A DNA stretch of 64,000 bases from Chitinophaga filiformis (GCF_021646545.1 NZ_JAKIRP010000002.1:682001-746000), one strand, 5' to 3'; counted from the stretch's first letter, positions 27,284-36,285 are shown. Notes: generated by a model from the sequence alone, not told the origin. Made by a program: numbers and translations.

Positions 27284-28048
27284 ATGACTATGAGACTTGG
27301 AATACTATTATTGTGTTTCGCCGCTTTTACCGGAAGCGTAAATGCCCAGATCAGCGCTCCGGATACTTTAAAGACGTCAAAAGGGCCCCTGGTGGTACAG
27401 CCGGTGGAGCATGCCAGTCTGGTACTCACTGTAGGCGGTACTGTGATCTATGCAGATCCTGCAGGTAAAACAAGCCATTTTAAGGGCCTTGCGGCGCCGG
27501 ATATCATCCTCATCACAGATATACATGGCGACCATTACGACTCGGCCGCTATTGCCGCCCTGAAGACCAACAATACCCGGCTGATCGTGCCGCAGGCAGT
27601 GGCCGACAAATTGCCCGCTTCCTACAAACCAATGGTGACCGTGTTGAAGAACTTTGCGTTCACTACTCAAAATGGTATTACTATTAATGCTATCCCCATG
27701 TATAACCTCCCCGAAACACCCGATTCCAAACATCCGAAAGGCAGGGGCAATGGATATATAGTGAGCGTCAGCGGCACACGTATCTATATATCAGGCGATA
27801 CACAGGGCATCCCGGAAATGCGCTCGCTCAAGCATATCAATGTGGCCTTCGTTTGTATGAACCTGCCTTATACGATGGACGTAAAAGAAGCAGCAGACGC
27901 CGTACTGGCCTTCAAACCCCGGATCGTTTACCCATACCACTACCGCGGTGCCAAGGGCTTAAGCGATGTTAAGGCCTTTAAAGAGAAGGTAAATACAGGG
28001 AACAAGAACATAGAAGTACGCCTGCGCGACTGGTATCCCCAGCAGTAG
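27284..28048 (+). CDS. exported metallo-beta-lactamase-fold hydrolase (UlaG-like)
   Basis: A 254-residue protein with a signal peptide (MTMRLGILLLCFAAFTGSVNAQ). The metal motif appears as TDIHGDHYDSAAI near residue 87, the usual HxHxDH reduced to a His-Gly-Asp-His form. Further ligands are in IYISGDTQGIPEM and YPYHYRG. The overall pattern (EHASLVLTVGGTVIYADP at the start) is that of UlaG-like lactonase family members. It is probably periplasmic; the substrate is unknown. The start is 27284, with ATG 27290 as an alternative. Confidence 0.82.
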   Translation: MTMRLGILLLCFAAFTGSVNAQISAPDTLKTSKGPLVVQPVEHASLVLTVGGTVIYADPAGKTSHFKGLAAPDIILITDIHGDHYDSAAIAALKTNNTRLIVPQAVADKLPASYKPMVTVLKNFAFTTQNGITINAIPMYNLPETPDSKHPKGRGNGYIVSVSGTRIYISGDTQGIPEMRSLKHINVAFVCMNLPYTMDVKEAADAVLAFKPRIVYPYHYRGAKGLSDVKAFKEKVNTGNKNIEVRLRDWYPQQ

Positions 28049-28078
28049 TGCGGGTTTCAGCTGAAATAACTATATAAG

Positions 28079-28104
28079 GCCGGCATAACATGCCGGCTTT
28101 TTTT
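28079..28104 (+). terminator. intrinsic terminator after the MBL-fold gene
   Basis: GCCGGCAT (28079-28086) pairs with ATGCCGGC (28090-28097), with a 3-nt loop followed by seven T. Confidence 0.85.
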
Positions 28105-28183
28105 ATGCCCCGTGGAAAAATGTCCATCAGGTTGGGAAATACTGTCATTCTCCACGGTGCCATTTTGAACCATCTTTGTATCA

Positions 28184-28235
28184 CAAAACGAACGAAAACA
28201 CAAACACAAAAACAAACTCAAAAAATATACACACA
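28184..28235 (+). promoter_or_regulatory. A/C-rich, G-poor leader of the alpha/beta hydrolase gene
   Basis: The stretch before ATG 28236 is almost entirely A and C with a single G. A near match to the -7 box (CATCTTTG, 28171-28178) precedes it. Such unstructured leaders may aid translation where Shine-Dalgarno sites are rare. The functional claim is inference. Confidence 0.4.
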
Positions 28236-29021
28236 ATGAAAACAACATCAACTTCAAAATGGCAATTAAAGAGCGCTTTATTTACAGTAGTTGCACTGAT
28301 CTTAAGCCTCCTTTCCGTATCATCTTTTGCACAGAACAAGACCGCTAAAAACATCGTACTCGTACATGGTGCTTTCGTAGATGGTTCCGGTTGGAAAAAA
28401 GTACATGACATCTTGGTGAAGAAAGGTTATAACGTGACCATCGTGCAATATCCGCTCACTTCCCTGGCCGACGACGTTGCAGCTACCAAACGTATCCTGG
28501 ACAGACAGAATGGCCCTGCAGTACTGGTAGGTCACTCATGGGGCGGTACTATCATCACTGAAGCAGGTACCCATCCTAACGTAGCCTCCCTGGTTTATGT
28601 AGCTGCTTTCCAGCCTGACAAGGGCGAAAATACCCTCCAGTGGGCTACTTCATTACCAGGTGCTCCTGAAGCTGGTATTCTGCCTCCGGATGAAAAAGGA
28701 TTCGTTTACTACGATATCGCGAAGTTCCATGCTGGTTTTGCAGCAGACCTGAGCAAATCTGAATCAGACTTTATGGCTGCATCTCAGGCGCCCATCTTTG
28801 GTGCAAGTTTTACAACACCTGTAACTGAAGCGGCATGGAAAACAAAACCAGCTTATGCTGTTGTAGCTACTGAAGACAAAGCCATCGTTCCGGACATTCA
28901 GCGTAATATGTACAAACGCGGTAACGATAAAGTAACAGAAGTAAAAGGCAGCCACGCAGTATTTATTTCTCAACCCGAAGCAGTTGCGAAAGTGATCATA
29001 GCTGCGGCTGAAGCGAAATAG
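28236..29021 (+). CDS. exported alpha/beta hydrolase
   Basis: A 261-residue protein starting at ATG 28236 with a signal peptide ending SVSSFAQ. The alpha/beta hydrolase core is clear: VLVHGAFVDGSGW (oxyanion region, residues 42-53), VGHSWGG (nucleophile Ser101), and GSHAVF near the end (catalytic His). The pattern resembles the EstA/pyrethroid-hydrolase-like group. It should act in the periplasm on an ester or amide; the substrate is unknown. It is convergent with the AraC gene at 29125, with a terminator between. Confidence 0.85.
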   Translation: MKTTSTSKWQLKSALFTVVALILSLLSVSSFAQNKTAKNIVLVHGAFVDGSGWKKVHDILVKKGYNVTIVQYPLTSLADDVAATKRILDRQNGPAVLVGHSWGGTIITEAGTHPNVASLVYVAAFQPDKGENTLQWATSLPGAPEAGILPPDEKGFVYYDIAKFHAGFAADLSKSESDFMAASQAPIFGASFTTPVTEAAWKTKPAYAVVATEDKAIVPDIQRNMYKRGNDKVTEVKGSHAVFISQPEAVAKVIIAAAEAK

Positions 29022-29072
29022 TTTTTGGAAGACCAGATCCGATGTATAACCATTAGAATGGACAACAACAAG

Positions 29073-29104
29073 ACAGGGCCTTAAATGGCCCTGTTCTTTT
29101 TTTT
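29073..29104 (+). terminator. terminator after the alpha/beta hydrolase
   Basis: ACAGGGCC (29073-29080) pairs with GGCCCTGT (29087-29094), then a long T run. It lies between convergent genes. Confidence 0.8.
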
Positions 29105-29124
29105 AATCCATCTTTTTTAACGCT

Positions 29125-30003
29125 TCAGGCCCACGCTTTTTTCAGCGAATTCCTGTAAGCCTGCGGAGCGGTATTAATAGCATTTTTAAAGTATCTGCTG
29201 AAATGATATTCATCTTTAAAACCAAGGTCGTACGCGATCTCTTTAATAGGTTTAGACGTCAGGTACAGTTCCCGCTTCGCTTCCACAATGATCCGCTCCG
29301 TGATCATGTCAGTGGGCGTCCGGCCATAGTAATCCCTGACTATTTTCCCCAGGTTTTTGACGGTCATATTCAACAGTTCAGCATATTCACCGGCACTGTG
29401 TTTCTCCCGGAAATGCTGATCAATATAGGCTTTAAATTGCGTCAGGGCTTCCGACTCTCCGTTTTGTTCCGACACTGGCGGCTTAACGTCATGCTGCGCT
29501 ACTTTTATCCTGGTCACATTGATCAGCAATATCTTCAGATAAGAGATCAGCAGGTCATGTTGTGCAAGCCCCGCTGTCTGCAGTTCGTTCTCCACCTGTG
29601 TGATCAGCTGCCAGATTACCGGCGCCTCATTCGAAGGAATATTTACCAGCGGCGTCTGATTGATATTGTTAAAGAGAATACCATCACAGGCTACTTCCTT
29701 ATGATGTTTGATCACGCAGAAGAAGTCATGATGAAAGTTCATCATCACACCTTTCACCTGCTCCCCGCTGATCATAAAGGGCTGGCCGGGAGCGAAGAAA
29801 AGCATCGATCCTTTGGAGATCTTATACTCCGTGAAATCTGCTTTCAGCAGCCCCTCACCTTCGGTGAGCCATATAATGGAAAAATATCCTACCCTTTGTA
29901 ACTCTTTAAAATGGGAGTTGTCTTCAAAATGTATCATTCTGAAACCCATGCTGCCGTCAACAGGGTTCTTGATCTCAAGAGCTGAAGTTGTTGTAGTTGT
30001 CAT
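29125..30003 (-). CDS. AraC-family regulator with cupin N-terminus
   Basis: A 292-residue protein: residues about 15-140 form a cupin-like sensor (YFSIIWLTEGEGLLKADF, ISKGSMLFFAPGQPF), and residues 190-290 the two helix-turn-helix units (AGEYAELLNMTVKNLGKIVR and IKEIAYDLGFKDEYHFSRYF, then APQAYRNSL). It begins 12 bp after the stop of the LytTR response regulator, so it is probably the third gene of that operon. It would add a second, AraC-type output to the two-component system. Its ligand and target are unknown. Confidence 0.88.
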   Translation of the reverse strand: MTTTTTSALEIKNPVDGSMGFRMIHFEDNSHFKELQRVGYFSIIWLTEGEGLLKADFTEYKISKGSMLFFAPGQPFMISGEQVKGVMMNFHHDFFCVIKHHKEVACDGILFNNINQTPLVNIPSNEAPVIWQLITQVENELQTAGLAQHDLLISYLKILLINVTRIKVAQHDVKPPVSEQNGESEALTQFKAYIDQHFREKHSAGEYAELLNMTVKNLGKIVRDYYGRTPTDMITERIIVEAKRELYLTSKPIKEIAYDLGFKDEYHFSRYFKNAINTAPQAYRNSLKKAWA

Positions 30004-30015
30004 ATGTTGTGAAGC

Positions 30016-30780
30016 TTACCTGTTCTCAAGCCAGGACAGGAACATCTGTACTTTTTCCTTATTGATAAGTAATTTTTCCGGCGCCGGAATTGTCAGGTTA
30101 ACGAGCAATTTCCTCGCGAAATAATGTTCCACGTCTTTTATCGCCTTAAAGTTAACAAGATATTGCCTGTTTAGACGGAAAAACTGATCCGGCGATAACA
30201 TAGCATACACCTGGTCCAGCGACTGATTGATCGAATATTCCTCCTGCTCGAAGGTTTTGATAATAGTTGCCTCGTGTTTAATGTAAAAGAACGCAATGGC
30301 TTCCGTGGAGATATTGACGTATTTGTTGTTTTTAAAGACCAGGAAGTTCTTTTTGCCTGCAGGGGCCGATACCTTTGCCAGCAGATCATTCAATTGCGGA
30401 ACGGCGGTATTCTGCTGGAAAAAATTCTTCAGCTCATCTACTTTTTTGAAAGCAGTAATGATGTCATCTTTGGAGAATGGCTTTAATACATAATCAACGC
30501 CATTCGCCTTAAATGCATCCAGTGTATAGTCTTCGAATGCAGTACAGAATACAACAGGGCAGGAGATCTTAACTGCCTTAAAAATATTAAAACAGAGCCC
30601 GTCAGACAACTGGATGTCCATAAAGATCAGGTCCGGTTGTTCATTTTCAGAAAGGTACTTTACGCTGGATGAGACGCTCTGCAGCTGTGACACAATTTTA
30701 GCTTCCGGTTTAATCTTCATGATCAGCGCTGCCAGCGATGCAGCGGCTTTGATCTCGTCTTCAATAATGAGTATGTTCAT
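30016..30780 (-). CDS. LytTR-family response regulator
   Basis: A 254-residue response regulator. The receiver domain (residues 1-120) has the acidic pair in IIEDE, the phospho-acceptor D55 in IFMDIQLSDG, and the conserved Lys in VLKPFSKDD. The C-terminal LytTR DNA-binding domain covers about 150-254 (FLVFKNNKYVNIS, SLDQVYAMLSPDQFFRLNR). The start overlaps the end of the sensor kinase by 20 bp, so translation is coupled. Confidence 0.9.
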   Translation of the reverse strand: MNILIIEDEIKAAASLAALIMKIKPEAKIVSQLQSVSSSVKYLSENEQPDLIFMDIQLSDGLCFNIFKAVKISCPVVFCTAFEDYTLDAFKANGVDYVLKPFSKDDIITAFKKVDELKNFFQQNTAVPQLNDLLAKVSAPAGKKNFLVFKNNKYVNISTEAIAFFYIKHEATIIKTFEQEEYSINQSLDQVYAMLSPDQFFRLNRQYLVNFKAIKDVEHYFARKLLVNLTIPAPEKLLINKEKVQMFLSWLENR

Positions 30781-31780
30781 GGATGACTGGTAGTTTTACC
30801 TTAAAAATTTTATCGTCAGATTCAATCATGATTTCTTTTTCCAGGAGATGATGATATCTCTCACTGATGTTGTTCAATCCCACTTTCGTCGAAGCTTCCG
30901 GGTCCATTTTAAGCTGTACATTGTTCTCAACGATAATGAGATCATTTTCAGAATAAAGCCTGATCTCCAGCGGTTGCTCCAGCGATACAATATTATGCTT
31001 GATACAATTTTCGATCAGCAGCTGTAAGGTGAACGGTGGGATCAGTGAGGAAAGATAGGCAGGATCAATGTTATTAGTCAGATGAATGCCATCTTCAAAC
31101 CGTGCTTTCTGCAGGAACATATATGCAGACAGTATCTTCAGTTCTTCCTTCAATTGGATCAGGTCCAGCTTACGGCTTTCCAGCGTGAAACGATAAAACT
31201 CAGAAAGCTTTAACACGAAATCGACAGATTGTTTATCGTCCATCTCGATCATCGTTTTCAGCGTATTGAGACTGTTGAACAGGAAATGCGGATTCACCTG
31301 TTGCTTGAGCAGCTCGTACTGGGCGCCGAGATTGTCAGACCGGGAACGCTCAAGTTCTATACTCACCTGTTGGTTCTGATAGTTCTGATACAACAGGTGC
31401 AGGATCATGTAAAATCCGAGGTTAATCATGATACCTCTTACTTCTACCATCAGCATCACCGGACCAAAGTTAATATGAGAAAGTAACCACTGTTGGATAT
31501 AGGCCAGCAGTAACATGACGCCGATGCCGAACACAAGGCTGGCTACCAGGCGGGGGATTGACAATCCACGGTTAATATCCCGCCTGGAATAAGTAGGCAG
31601 GGTATAAATATTGTAATACCATACAAATATGGAAAAGAGGAATGTTATGCCGGAATTGACCAGGGCTTCCGCTACATTAAATGGCCGCTCCGCAATCTTA
31701 GGAACGGAGGCAATGATTCCCAGGAACAGGGAACTGCACCAGATGATCCAGGGAGATACTTTGAATGGTTTCTTGTTCAT
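30761..31780 (-). CDS. LytS-type sensor histidine kinase
   Basis: A 339-residue membrane kinase with four hydrophobic segments in the first 135 residues, then a short coiled region (SIELERSRSDNLGAQYELLK) and the His_kinase domain with phospho-accepting H165 in QQVNPHFLFNSLNTLK. The ATPase part has ENCIKHNIV and a shortened glycine box (STKVGLNNISERYHHLL). No sensor domain beyond the membrane helices is seen, so the signal probably comes through the membrane. It precedes the response regulator and AraC genes. A -7 box lies at 31819. Confidence 0.9.
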   Translation of the reverse strand: MNKKPFKVSPWIIWCSSLFLGIIASVPKIAERPFNVAEALVNSGITFLFSIFVWYYNIYTLPTYSRRDINRGLSIPRLVASLVFGIGVMLLLAYIQQWLLSHINFGPVMLMVEVRGIMINLGFYMILHLLYQNYQNQQVSIELERSRSDNLGAQYELLKQQVNPHFLFNSLNTLKTMIEMDDKQSVDFVLKLSEFYRFTLESRKLDLIQLKEELKILSAYMFLQKARFEDGIHLTNNIDPAYLSSLIPPFTLQLLIENCIKHNIVSLEQPLEIRLYSENDLIIVENNVQLKMDPEASTKVGLNNISERYHHLLEKEIMIESDDKIFKVKLPVIHEHTHY

Positions 31781-31818
31781 TACAGTTTACACTTTATAGA
31801 AATACATGGCCATTGGGC

Positions 31819-31826
31819 CAAAGATA
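31819..31826 (-). promoter_or_regulatory. promoter -7 box of the kinase/regulator operon
   Basis: The minus strand reads TATCTTTG, an exact TAnnTTTG match about 40 bp upstream of ATG 31780. Confidence 0.5.
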
Positions 31827-32033
31827 TATTTAATTCTTTCCGCTTGCGATACAATTATAGATCGATTGATGTATCGAATCTCGTTTCTCTTGGCATTTTT
31901 ATCGCTCATGGCAGGGAGGGGGACGGCCTTGTAAAACTATAACGCCGTTAACTGAAAGAACAGGGTGAGCCGGGTCAGGCGGGCAGATTGAGGGGGGAAG
32001 TGGACAATTAATTCCTTCAAAAAAAAAGCGGGT

Positions 32034-33188
32034 CTATGTATTCCGGCATTTCAGTTTCAGTGCGCCCGCAGCGTTGGTATATCCTCCACCGGCGCCATCT
32101 ACAAAGTGAATATGATCATCTTTCATGTCGCGGACATAACACGACATCACAGATTCCTTGCTGACATAGAAGGCATAGAAGATCTCCCCGGCCTGTTCCA
32201 GCCTGTTCAGTTTTTCTTCCAGCAGCATCCGTTGCAGTGCTGTGCCGGTGATTACGGTGTTGATCTTGCCATCTATGACCAGTGTATCAGACATCTCTAC
32301 CAGCCGTGTGAGGTAGGTCCTGCCTGTTTTGGTCTGAAAGTAGATATACCCGAGCATCGTGGTGAGCCAGGTTTGTACAAGGGAAAAGACCTTCATACCG
32401 CCAAACTTCACGCGTATTTCTGAGCCGAGCCTGGTAAAAGAGGCTTTGAGCCTGAGCTTTGATATAGAGATCGGTTGTCTTTTCTCGGGGGCGCCATAGA
32501 TTTCATCGATGAGGGAAATGACTTTCTGAAAAGCCCTGGACTGTGTTACATTGGCCGTTGAAAGGACAATCAGGCTGACTACTTCATAGTTGTTCAGCGG
32601 TGGTTTTATCTTGTCCCAGCGGCATTGCATTCCGTTAAGGTCCAATTCATTTCCGCCGGTAGGCAGGGCTGGAAGCGTGTATTCCTCTCCTTTGATCAGT
32701 TTTTCCGCATAACTGAGGCCGTTACCCAGCAGGATGGGGATGGTAAAATTGCCGGAGCTGGTAAATTTCGTGATCCTGAGTTCATGTCCGCGGGTGTAGA
32801 TCTCCCTGACGTCTACAGTGCCTGCACGGAGTTCGATATCGAAATTTTCCCGGGTATTATGCCTGTAAAGTAAAAGCGCTGCCATAACGGCGTCTTTTAC
32901 AGCGGGGGGCACAATAAATGAAGCACCGTCCCCTCCAAAGAAGAAAGGGACGGTGATATTCGCTTTAAAACAAATGTTCAGTACTGCAACAATGCTTCCG
33001 GTGGCAATCAGGTTGACGGTTTCGTGCAATCCTTTCTGCACGACGGCCGTAGAGCCTTTAATATCTGTTACAATAACGTGCCAGTTGTCAGGAACCTGGT
33101 AGAATAAATGCTCTTCCGTCAATAGTTCACTGAGTGGAATACGATTGACTGGTAATCTGGAGTAGAACAGATCGTTATGTGCCGACAT
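32034..33188 (-). CDS. DUF3095 protein (nucleotide-cyclase-like fold)
   Basis: A 384-residue soluble protein. The N-terminal half carries VIVTDIKGSTAVVQKGLHE and VPFFFGGDGASFIVPP, which mimic the metal- and NTP-binding loops of class III nucleotide cyclases (FTDIxGST and GDG patterns). This is typical of DUF3095. Cyclase activity has not been shown for the family to my knowledge, so function is inferred only at fold level. The gene starts 27 bp after the stop of the outer-membrane barrel gene, so they form an operon. Confidence 0.82.
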   Translation of the reverse strand: MSAHNDLFYSRLPVNRIPLSELLTEEHLFYQVPDNWHVIVTDIKGSTAVVQKGLHETVNLIATGSIVAVLNICFKANITVPFFFGGDGASFIVPPAVKDAVMAALLLYRHNTRENFDIELRAGTVDVREIYTRGHELRITKFTSSGNFTIPILLGNGLSYAEKLIKGEEYTLPALPTGGNELDLNGMQCRWDKIKPPLNNYEVVSLIVLSTANVTQSRAFQKVISLIDEIYGAPEKRQPISISKLRLKASFTRLGSEIRVKFGGMKVFSLVQTWLTTMLGYIYFQTKTGRTYLTRLVEMSDTLVIDGKINTVITGTALQRMLLEEKLNRLEQAGEIFYAFYVSKESVMSCYVRDMKDDHIHFVDGAGGGYTNAAGALKLKCRNT

Positions 33189-33215
33189 ATTCCATTTACC
33201 TCGTTTAGCAGGCGA

Positions 33216-33929
33216 TTAAAAATGTAGTCTGAATTCAACATTCAGCGCCGGTCCGGTCTTTCTGTCTTTCACTTTGGTGCCGGGAATGCCCTCGCCGCTG
33301 TTGGTATAAAGTGTTGTTGTCTGTTGCAGGGACGATACCAGGAGCTGTGCGCCAAAGCTGGCTTTTTCCGGTATCACTTCGAAGAATGGTCCGATGCCGG
33401 CCAGTTCAACGAATGCATGTCCCTTAATCTTAACATAGTTTTCCGGCTGTCCTGGCTGCGATGTCATCGATTTAACACGGATCGGTCCCCAGGTAGCACC
33501 TACTATTGGCGCCAGGAAGATTGTCTTTGAAACCGGGATCATGTATTGTACGATGGGACCCACTAACAGGCTGATACCACGGGTATATATGCCCTGGCTC
33601 TTTTTGTCAGAGATACTGATCCCTCCGGTGATGCTAACCCCAACGGATAGTTTGTCAATAATGTGATATCCCCCTTTGGCGGACAACTGGGCCGCTGTAC
33701 CGATATATTGCCCCATTGGCGCTACAGAGCCGGTCAAACCAAGGCCGCCCCCAATCCAGTAATCGCCTTTCCTGATCTTCAGTGTATAGGCTTTCCCTTT
33801 GGAGGCAGGATTCGTGGCGTCAAGCGTTTGTGCAGAACAATTGTTAGATGGTGTCAGGGCAATAATTAGAGGTACTAGGACAAAAAGCAACACGGCTTTT
33901 GCAGGCATTAGTCGTTGTTTGTTTTTCAT
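33216..33929 (-). CDS. outer-membrane beta-barrel protein
   Basis: A 237-residue protein starting at ATG 33929 (MKNKQRLMPAKAVLLFVLVP, signal ending CSAQ). It continues as alternating strands with aromatic ends: DYWIGGGLGLTGSVAPMGQY, GYHIIDKLSVGVSITGG, and the C-terminal ALNVEFRLHF ending in Phe, as barrel proteins do. It is the first gene of a pair with DUF3095. The frame is open to 33965 but the signal sets the start. Its function, and whether it is a pore, is unknown. Confidence 0.75.
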   Translation of the reverse strand: MKNKQRLMPAKAVLLFVLVPLIIALTPSNNCSAQTLDATNPASKGKAYTLKIRKGDYWIGGGLGLTGSVAPMGQYIGTAAQLSAKGGYHIIDKLSVGVSITGGISISDKKSQGIYTRGISLLVGPIVQYMIPVSKTIFLAPIVGATWGPIRVKSMTSQPGQPENYVKIKGHAFVELAGIGPFFEVIPEKASFGAQLLVSSLQQTTTLYTNSGEGIPGTKVKDRKTGPALNVEFRLHF

Positions 33930-34309
33930 GAAGGAAATTTGTTTGGTTGTAAAAATGTGAGACATATAATCATCCTTGTCATACAGAAAATAGCGTTTGT
34001 GAAAGCGTTGTAAGTTTTACATCATAGCATATCATTCACGTATATGTTGATATTTGTTAATGTGAACAATATAGTGTTAAGGGAAGTGAAAGCGTAAACT
34101 TCACATGATCCTGGTATTTGGTTGATAATTTTAGGCCTGGGGCTTGATGTTGATTTAACACCTTGTTTACTATGTTACTGTAAGCAAATGTAGTAACTTC
34201 TTGGGAAATGTAAAGCCTTTTCAGTATAAGATATTGGAAAATCGGTTGCAGGGTGTCGGGCAGGCGGGGCAAAAGGGGAAGGTTAACTGTGTGAGGGTTC
34301 CGGATAACT
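33930..34309. other. AT-rich intergenic stretch with no supported gene
   Basis: The only long reading here (minus strand, 34057-34425) has no family resemblance and its composition is not coding-like. No repeats or hairpins stand out. The base composition is AT-rich, as in the neighbouring ATPase genes. Confidence 0.5.
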
Positions 34310-34468
34310 GTGCCAGAGACGAATATTGTATTGAATGGTAGTGAGCAGGCGATTTTCAACGAGCGGCTTAAAATATTACCCGACCGTGAAATCAAAGCGG
34401 AATTGTTGGAGTTTATGATTTGCAATATCAGATATCAATTTCTTGCTTTACAATCAACTCACCTTTAA
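34310..34468 (+). pseudogene. possible gene remnant, 52 codons
   Basis: A GTG-started frame reads VPETNIVLNGSEQAIFNERL and then a helical KILPDREIKAELLEFMICNI, ending at TAA 34468. The composition is protein-like, with a plausible amphipathic helix, but there is no start signal and its 3' part overlaps the convergent gene at 34428 by 41 bp. It could be the leftover 3' end of a lost gene. Confidence 0.2.
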
Positions 34469-34955
34469 AATCATACAAAACAGCAGCTTCCTGAAACCTT
34501 TCCTGAGAATGCATACAATTTCTATGCAGTGCAGGCTTTAGCTTGTTACAGATACGGCCTTCGACCCGGGTATATCCGGAGAAACCGTGATTTTCCGCAA
34601 AAAGTTTGACAGAATTTAATATTTGCTTCGTTGATACACCAATCCATTTGCCATCGCTTGCCCAAACTTTTAATTCGACAAAGCTTAGATTATCTCCATG
34701 TTTTAGCATTCCATCACAAAGACTTTCAATGTACTTATCATCTGGGTTGGGCGGTGGAACAGGTATTTTTAATGAATGATCCAAACCGTAAAAATCCGCA
34801 TTGATTTTTGTTGGATTATTTACTATTCCTATCCAGTCATGCTTGTCCTCTTCCATGATGTATGACGGCGCCTTTTCAGGATATGGCTTGTCATACAATC
34901 CAAACGTTTCCTGGCTTGATTGTGTATGGTGTGCGTCAAAAAAGTTTACCGGCAT
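34428..34955 (-). CDS. putative PD-(D/E)XK-like nuclease partner of the ATPase
   Basis: A 175-residue protein whose start overlaps the ATPase stop by 10 bp (ATG inside CAATGCCGGTAA), so the two are translationally coupled. Residues 80-117 read CDGMLKHGDNLSFVELK, then a Trp-rich loop, then KQILNSVKLF. The D81, then E94-x-K96 in a hydrophobic strand, followed by a Gln/Lys helix, resembles PD-(D/E)XK nuclease cores in other small proteins. This is pattern inference. Two Cys (C136 and C147) with a His lie near the C-terminus. No named family is recognised. Confidence 0.6.
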   Translation of the reverse strand: MPVNFFDAHHTQSSQETFGLYDKPYPEKAPSYIMEEDKHDWIGIVNNPTKINADFYGLDHSLKIPVPPPNPDDKYIESLCDGMLKHGDNLSFVELKVWASDGKWIGVSTKQILNSVKLFAENHGFSGYTRVEGRICNKLKPALHRNCMHSQERFQEAAVLYDFKGELIVKQEIDI

Positions 34956-36223
34956 TGATCTTCTATACGTAATAATTGTGAATACATATTGTTTGATTCC
35001 TCTAACAAATTATTGAGGTAATTATCGTCTGACGGTAAACCCTTATAGTCACCTAACTTTGACAAACCTCCTGACTCATTTAATTCGTATATGACTAAAT
35101 CGTCAGCGTTTATAATGGATTTAGAGGGAACTATACCTTCTATGGATTTTAATAACTCGCTTTTGCCACAGTTATGTATTGTCTGATAAACATTTCGCGC
35201 CTTTACCGCTAACATCAGCGCATTCATAACGTACGGACTATGAGACGTCATGATCAACTTGTTTCCCTGGCTCATGTTATTGAACTCGAGCAAGCTCTTT
35301 AAGATGTTCCACTGTGATGAAGGGAATAAATTTTGTTCAGGCTCTTCTACAATATTTACAAAGGCAGTTTTATTATACTTTGCAGCAACAACAGAAAGTG
35401 CCGCTTTCTTTTGGTCATCAGTCAGGTCAGCATTTGCATGTATTGCCGCTACATCTGTTTTAAATCTTTCCAACTCTTCGCTGTTCATTGGCTGGCGGGA
35501 TTCAGAGGAGGATTGAACAGAATTAGCAAAATACAACGATATTAAAAAAAGTGGCACAACAGACTGGATACCGCTCGATGCAGCCAATAAATCCACCACG
35601 TAGTCCTGACCTCTGACAATTAGCGTGTCCAGATTTTTATTGTAAGTTATATCGAGACCATTAATAGGTAGTTTTATCGCACCGCCGTTTATGCTTTTGA
35701 TAATTTCTCTGTAGGATACCTGCAGGTCAATTAATGTTTCAGGTACTCGTCTGGCTCGTCTATACTCATACGTGAAATTGAGTAAATTGCGTTCAGCAGG
35801 TATATAAACAATTTGTGGGAGATGATAATTTTGCCCATTAGACTTTTCGATATCGATACGTGTTCCCTTAACTGTTATTTGATATGATTCGCCAACGTAA
35901 TGTAACTCAGTTGGTGGTTTATTATCATTGTCCGAAAAAAGTTCAATTTGTGGATTTCTGAACCCTTGCAAATATGTGTGGATATTATGGTAACTAAGAA
36001 GGTCATAGAAGACTTCGATACGTTCAAAATGTACCAGCGGATAGTCACCGCGGATTAAGGCCTTTTCCATCCATGTAAATGTGGAAATGAGTTTCGCAAG
36101 GGTACTTTTGCCGGTACCCTGATTTCCAATAAAGAGCGTCACCTTTTTAATGTCTATCCATCCATCATTATCGGTATATCCTTCTTTTATCGGCCCGAAA
36201 TTTTTAACCCTGATTTTACTCAT
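34946..36223 (-). CDS. OLD/ABC-like AAA ATPase, probable defence component
   Basis: A 425-residue ATPase of the AAA_15/OLD-like type: Walker A GNQGTGKST (33-41), a signature-like AASSGIQSVVPL (214-225), Walker B with catalytic Glu in FVNIVEEPEQNLFP (288-301) and an H-loop MTSHSPYVMNAL (325-336). An insertion at 85-205 replaces the coiled coil of SMC-like relatives. The C-terminus ends soon after the H-loop, so no TOPRIM domain is fused. Proteins of this class act in Septu-, Gabija- and PARIS-like defence as sensors that license an effector. The coupled small gene would be the effector. Base use looks more AT-rich than the flanks. Confidence 0.8.
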   Translation of the reverse strand: MSKIRVKNFGPIKEGYTDNDGWIDIKKVTLFIGNQGTGKSTLAKLISTFTWMEKALIRGDYPLVHFERIEVFYDLLSYHNIHTYLQGFRNPQIELFSDNDNKPPTELHYVGESYQITVKGTRIDIEKSNGQNYHLPQIVYIPAERNLLNFTYEYRRARRVPETLIDLQVSYREIIKSINGGAIKLPINGLDITYNKNLDTLIVRGQDYVVDLLAASSGIQSVVPLFLISLYFANSVQSSSESRQPMNSEELERFKTDVAAIHANADLTDDQKKAALSVVAAKYNKTAFVNIVEEPEQNLFPSSQWNILKSLLEFNNMSQGNKLIMTSHSPYVMNALMLAVKARNVYQTIHNCGKSELLKSIEGIVPSKSIINADDLVIYELNESGGLSKLGDYKGLPSDDNYLNNLLEESNNMYSQLLRIEDQCR

Positions 36224-36285
36224 TATCCATTAATCATTTTGATAATCCAACATAGGAACGCTGGTAAATATAGGAACCCAACAAG

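Noticed and set aside
29203..29901. 232-residue reading on the plus strand
   Set aside because: It is the antisense shadow of the AraC gene.
34057..34425. 122-residue reading on the minus strand
   Set aside because: There is no family resemblance, the composition is not coding-like, and the region is AT-rich intergenic sequence.
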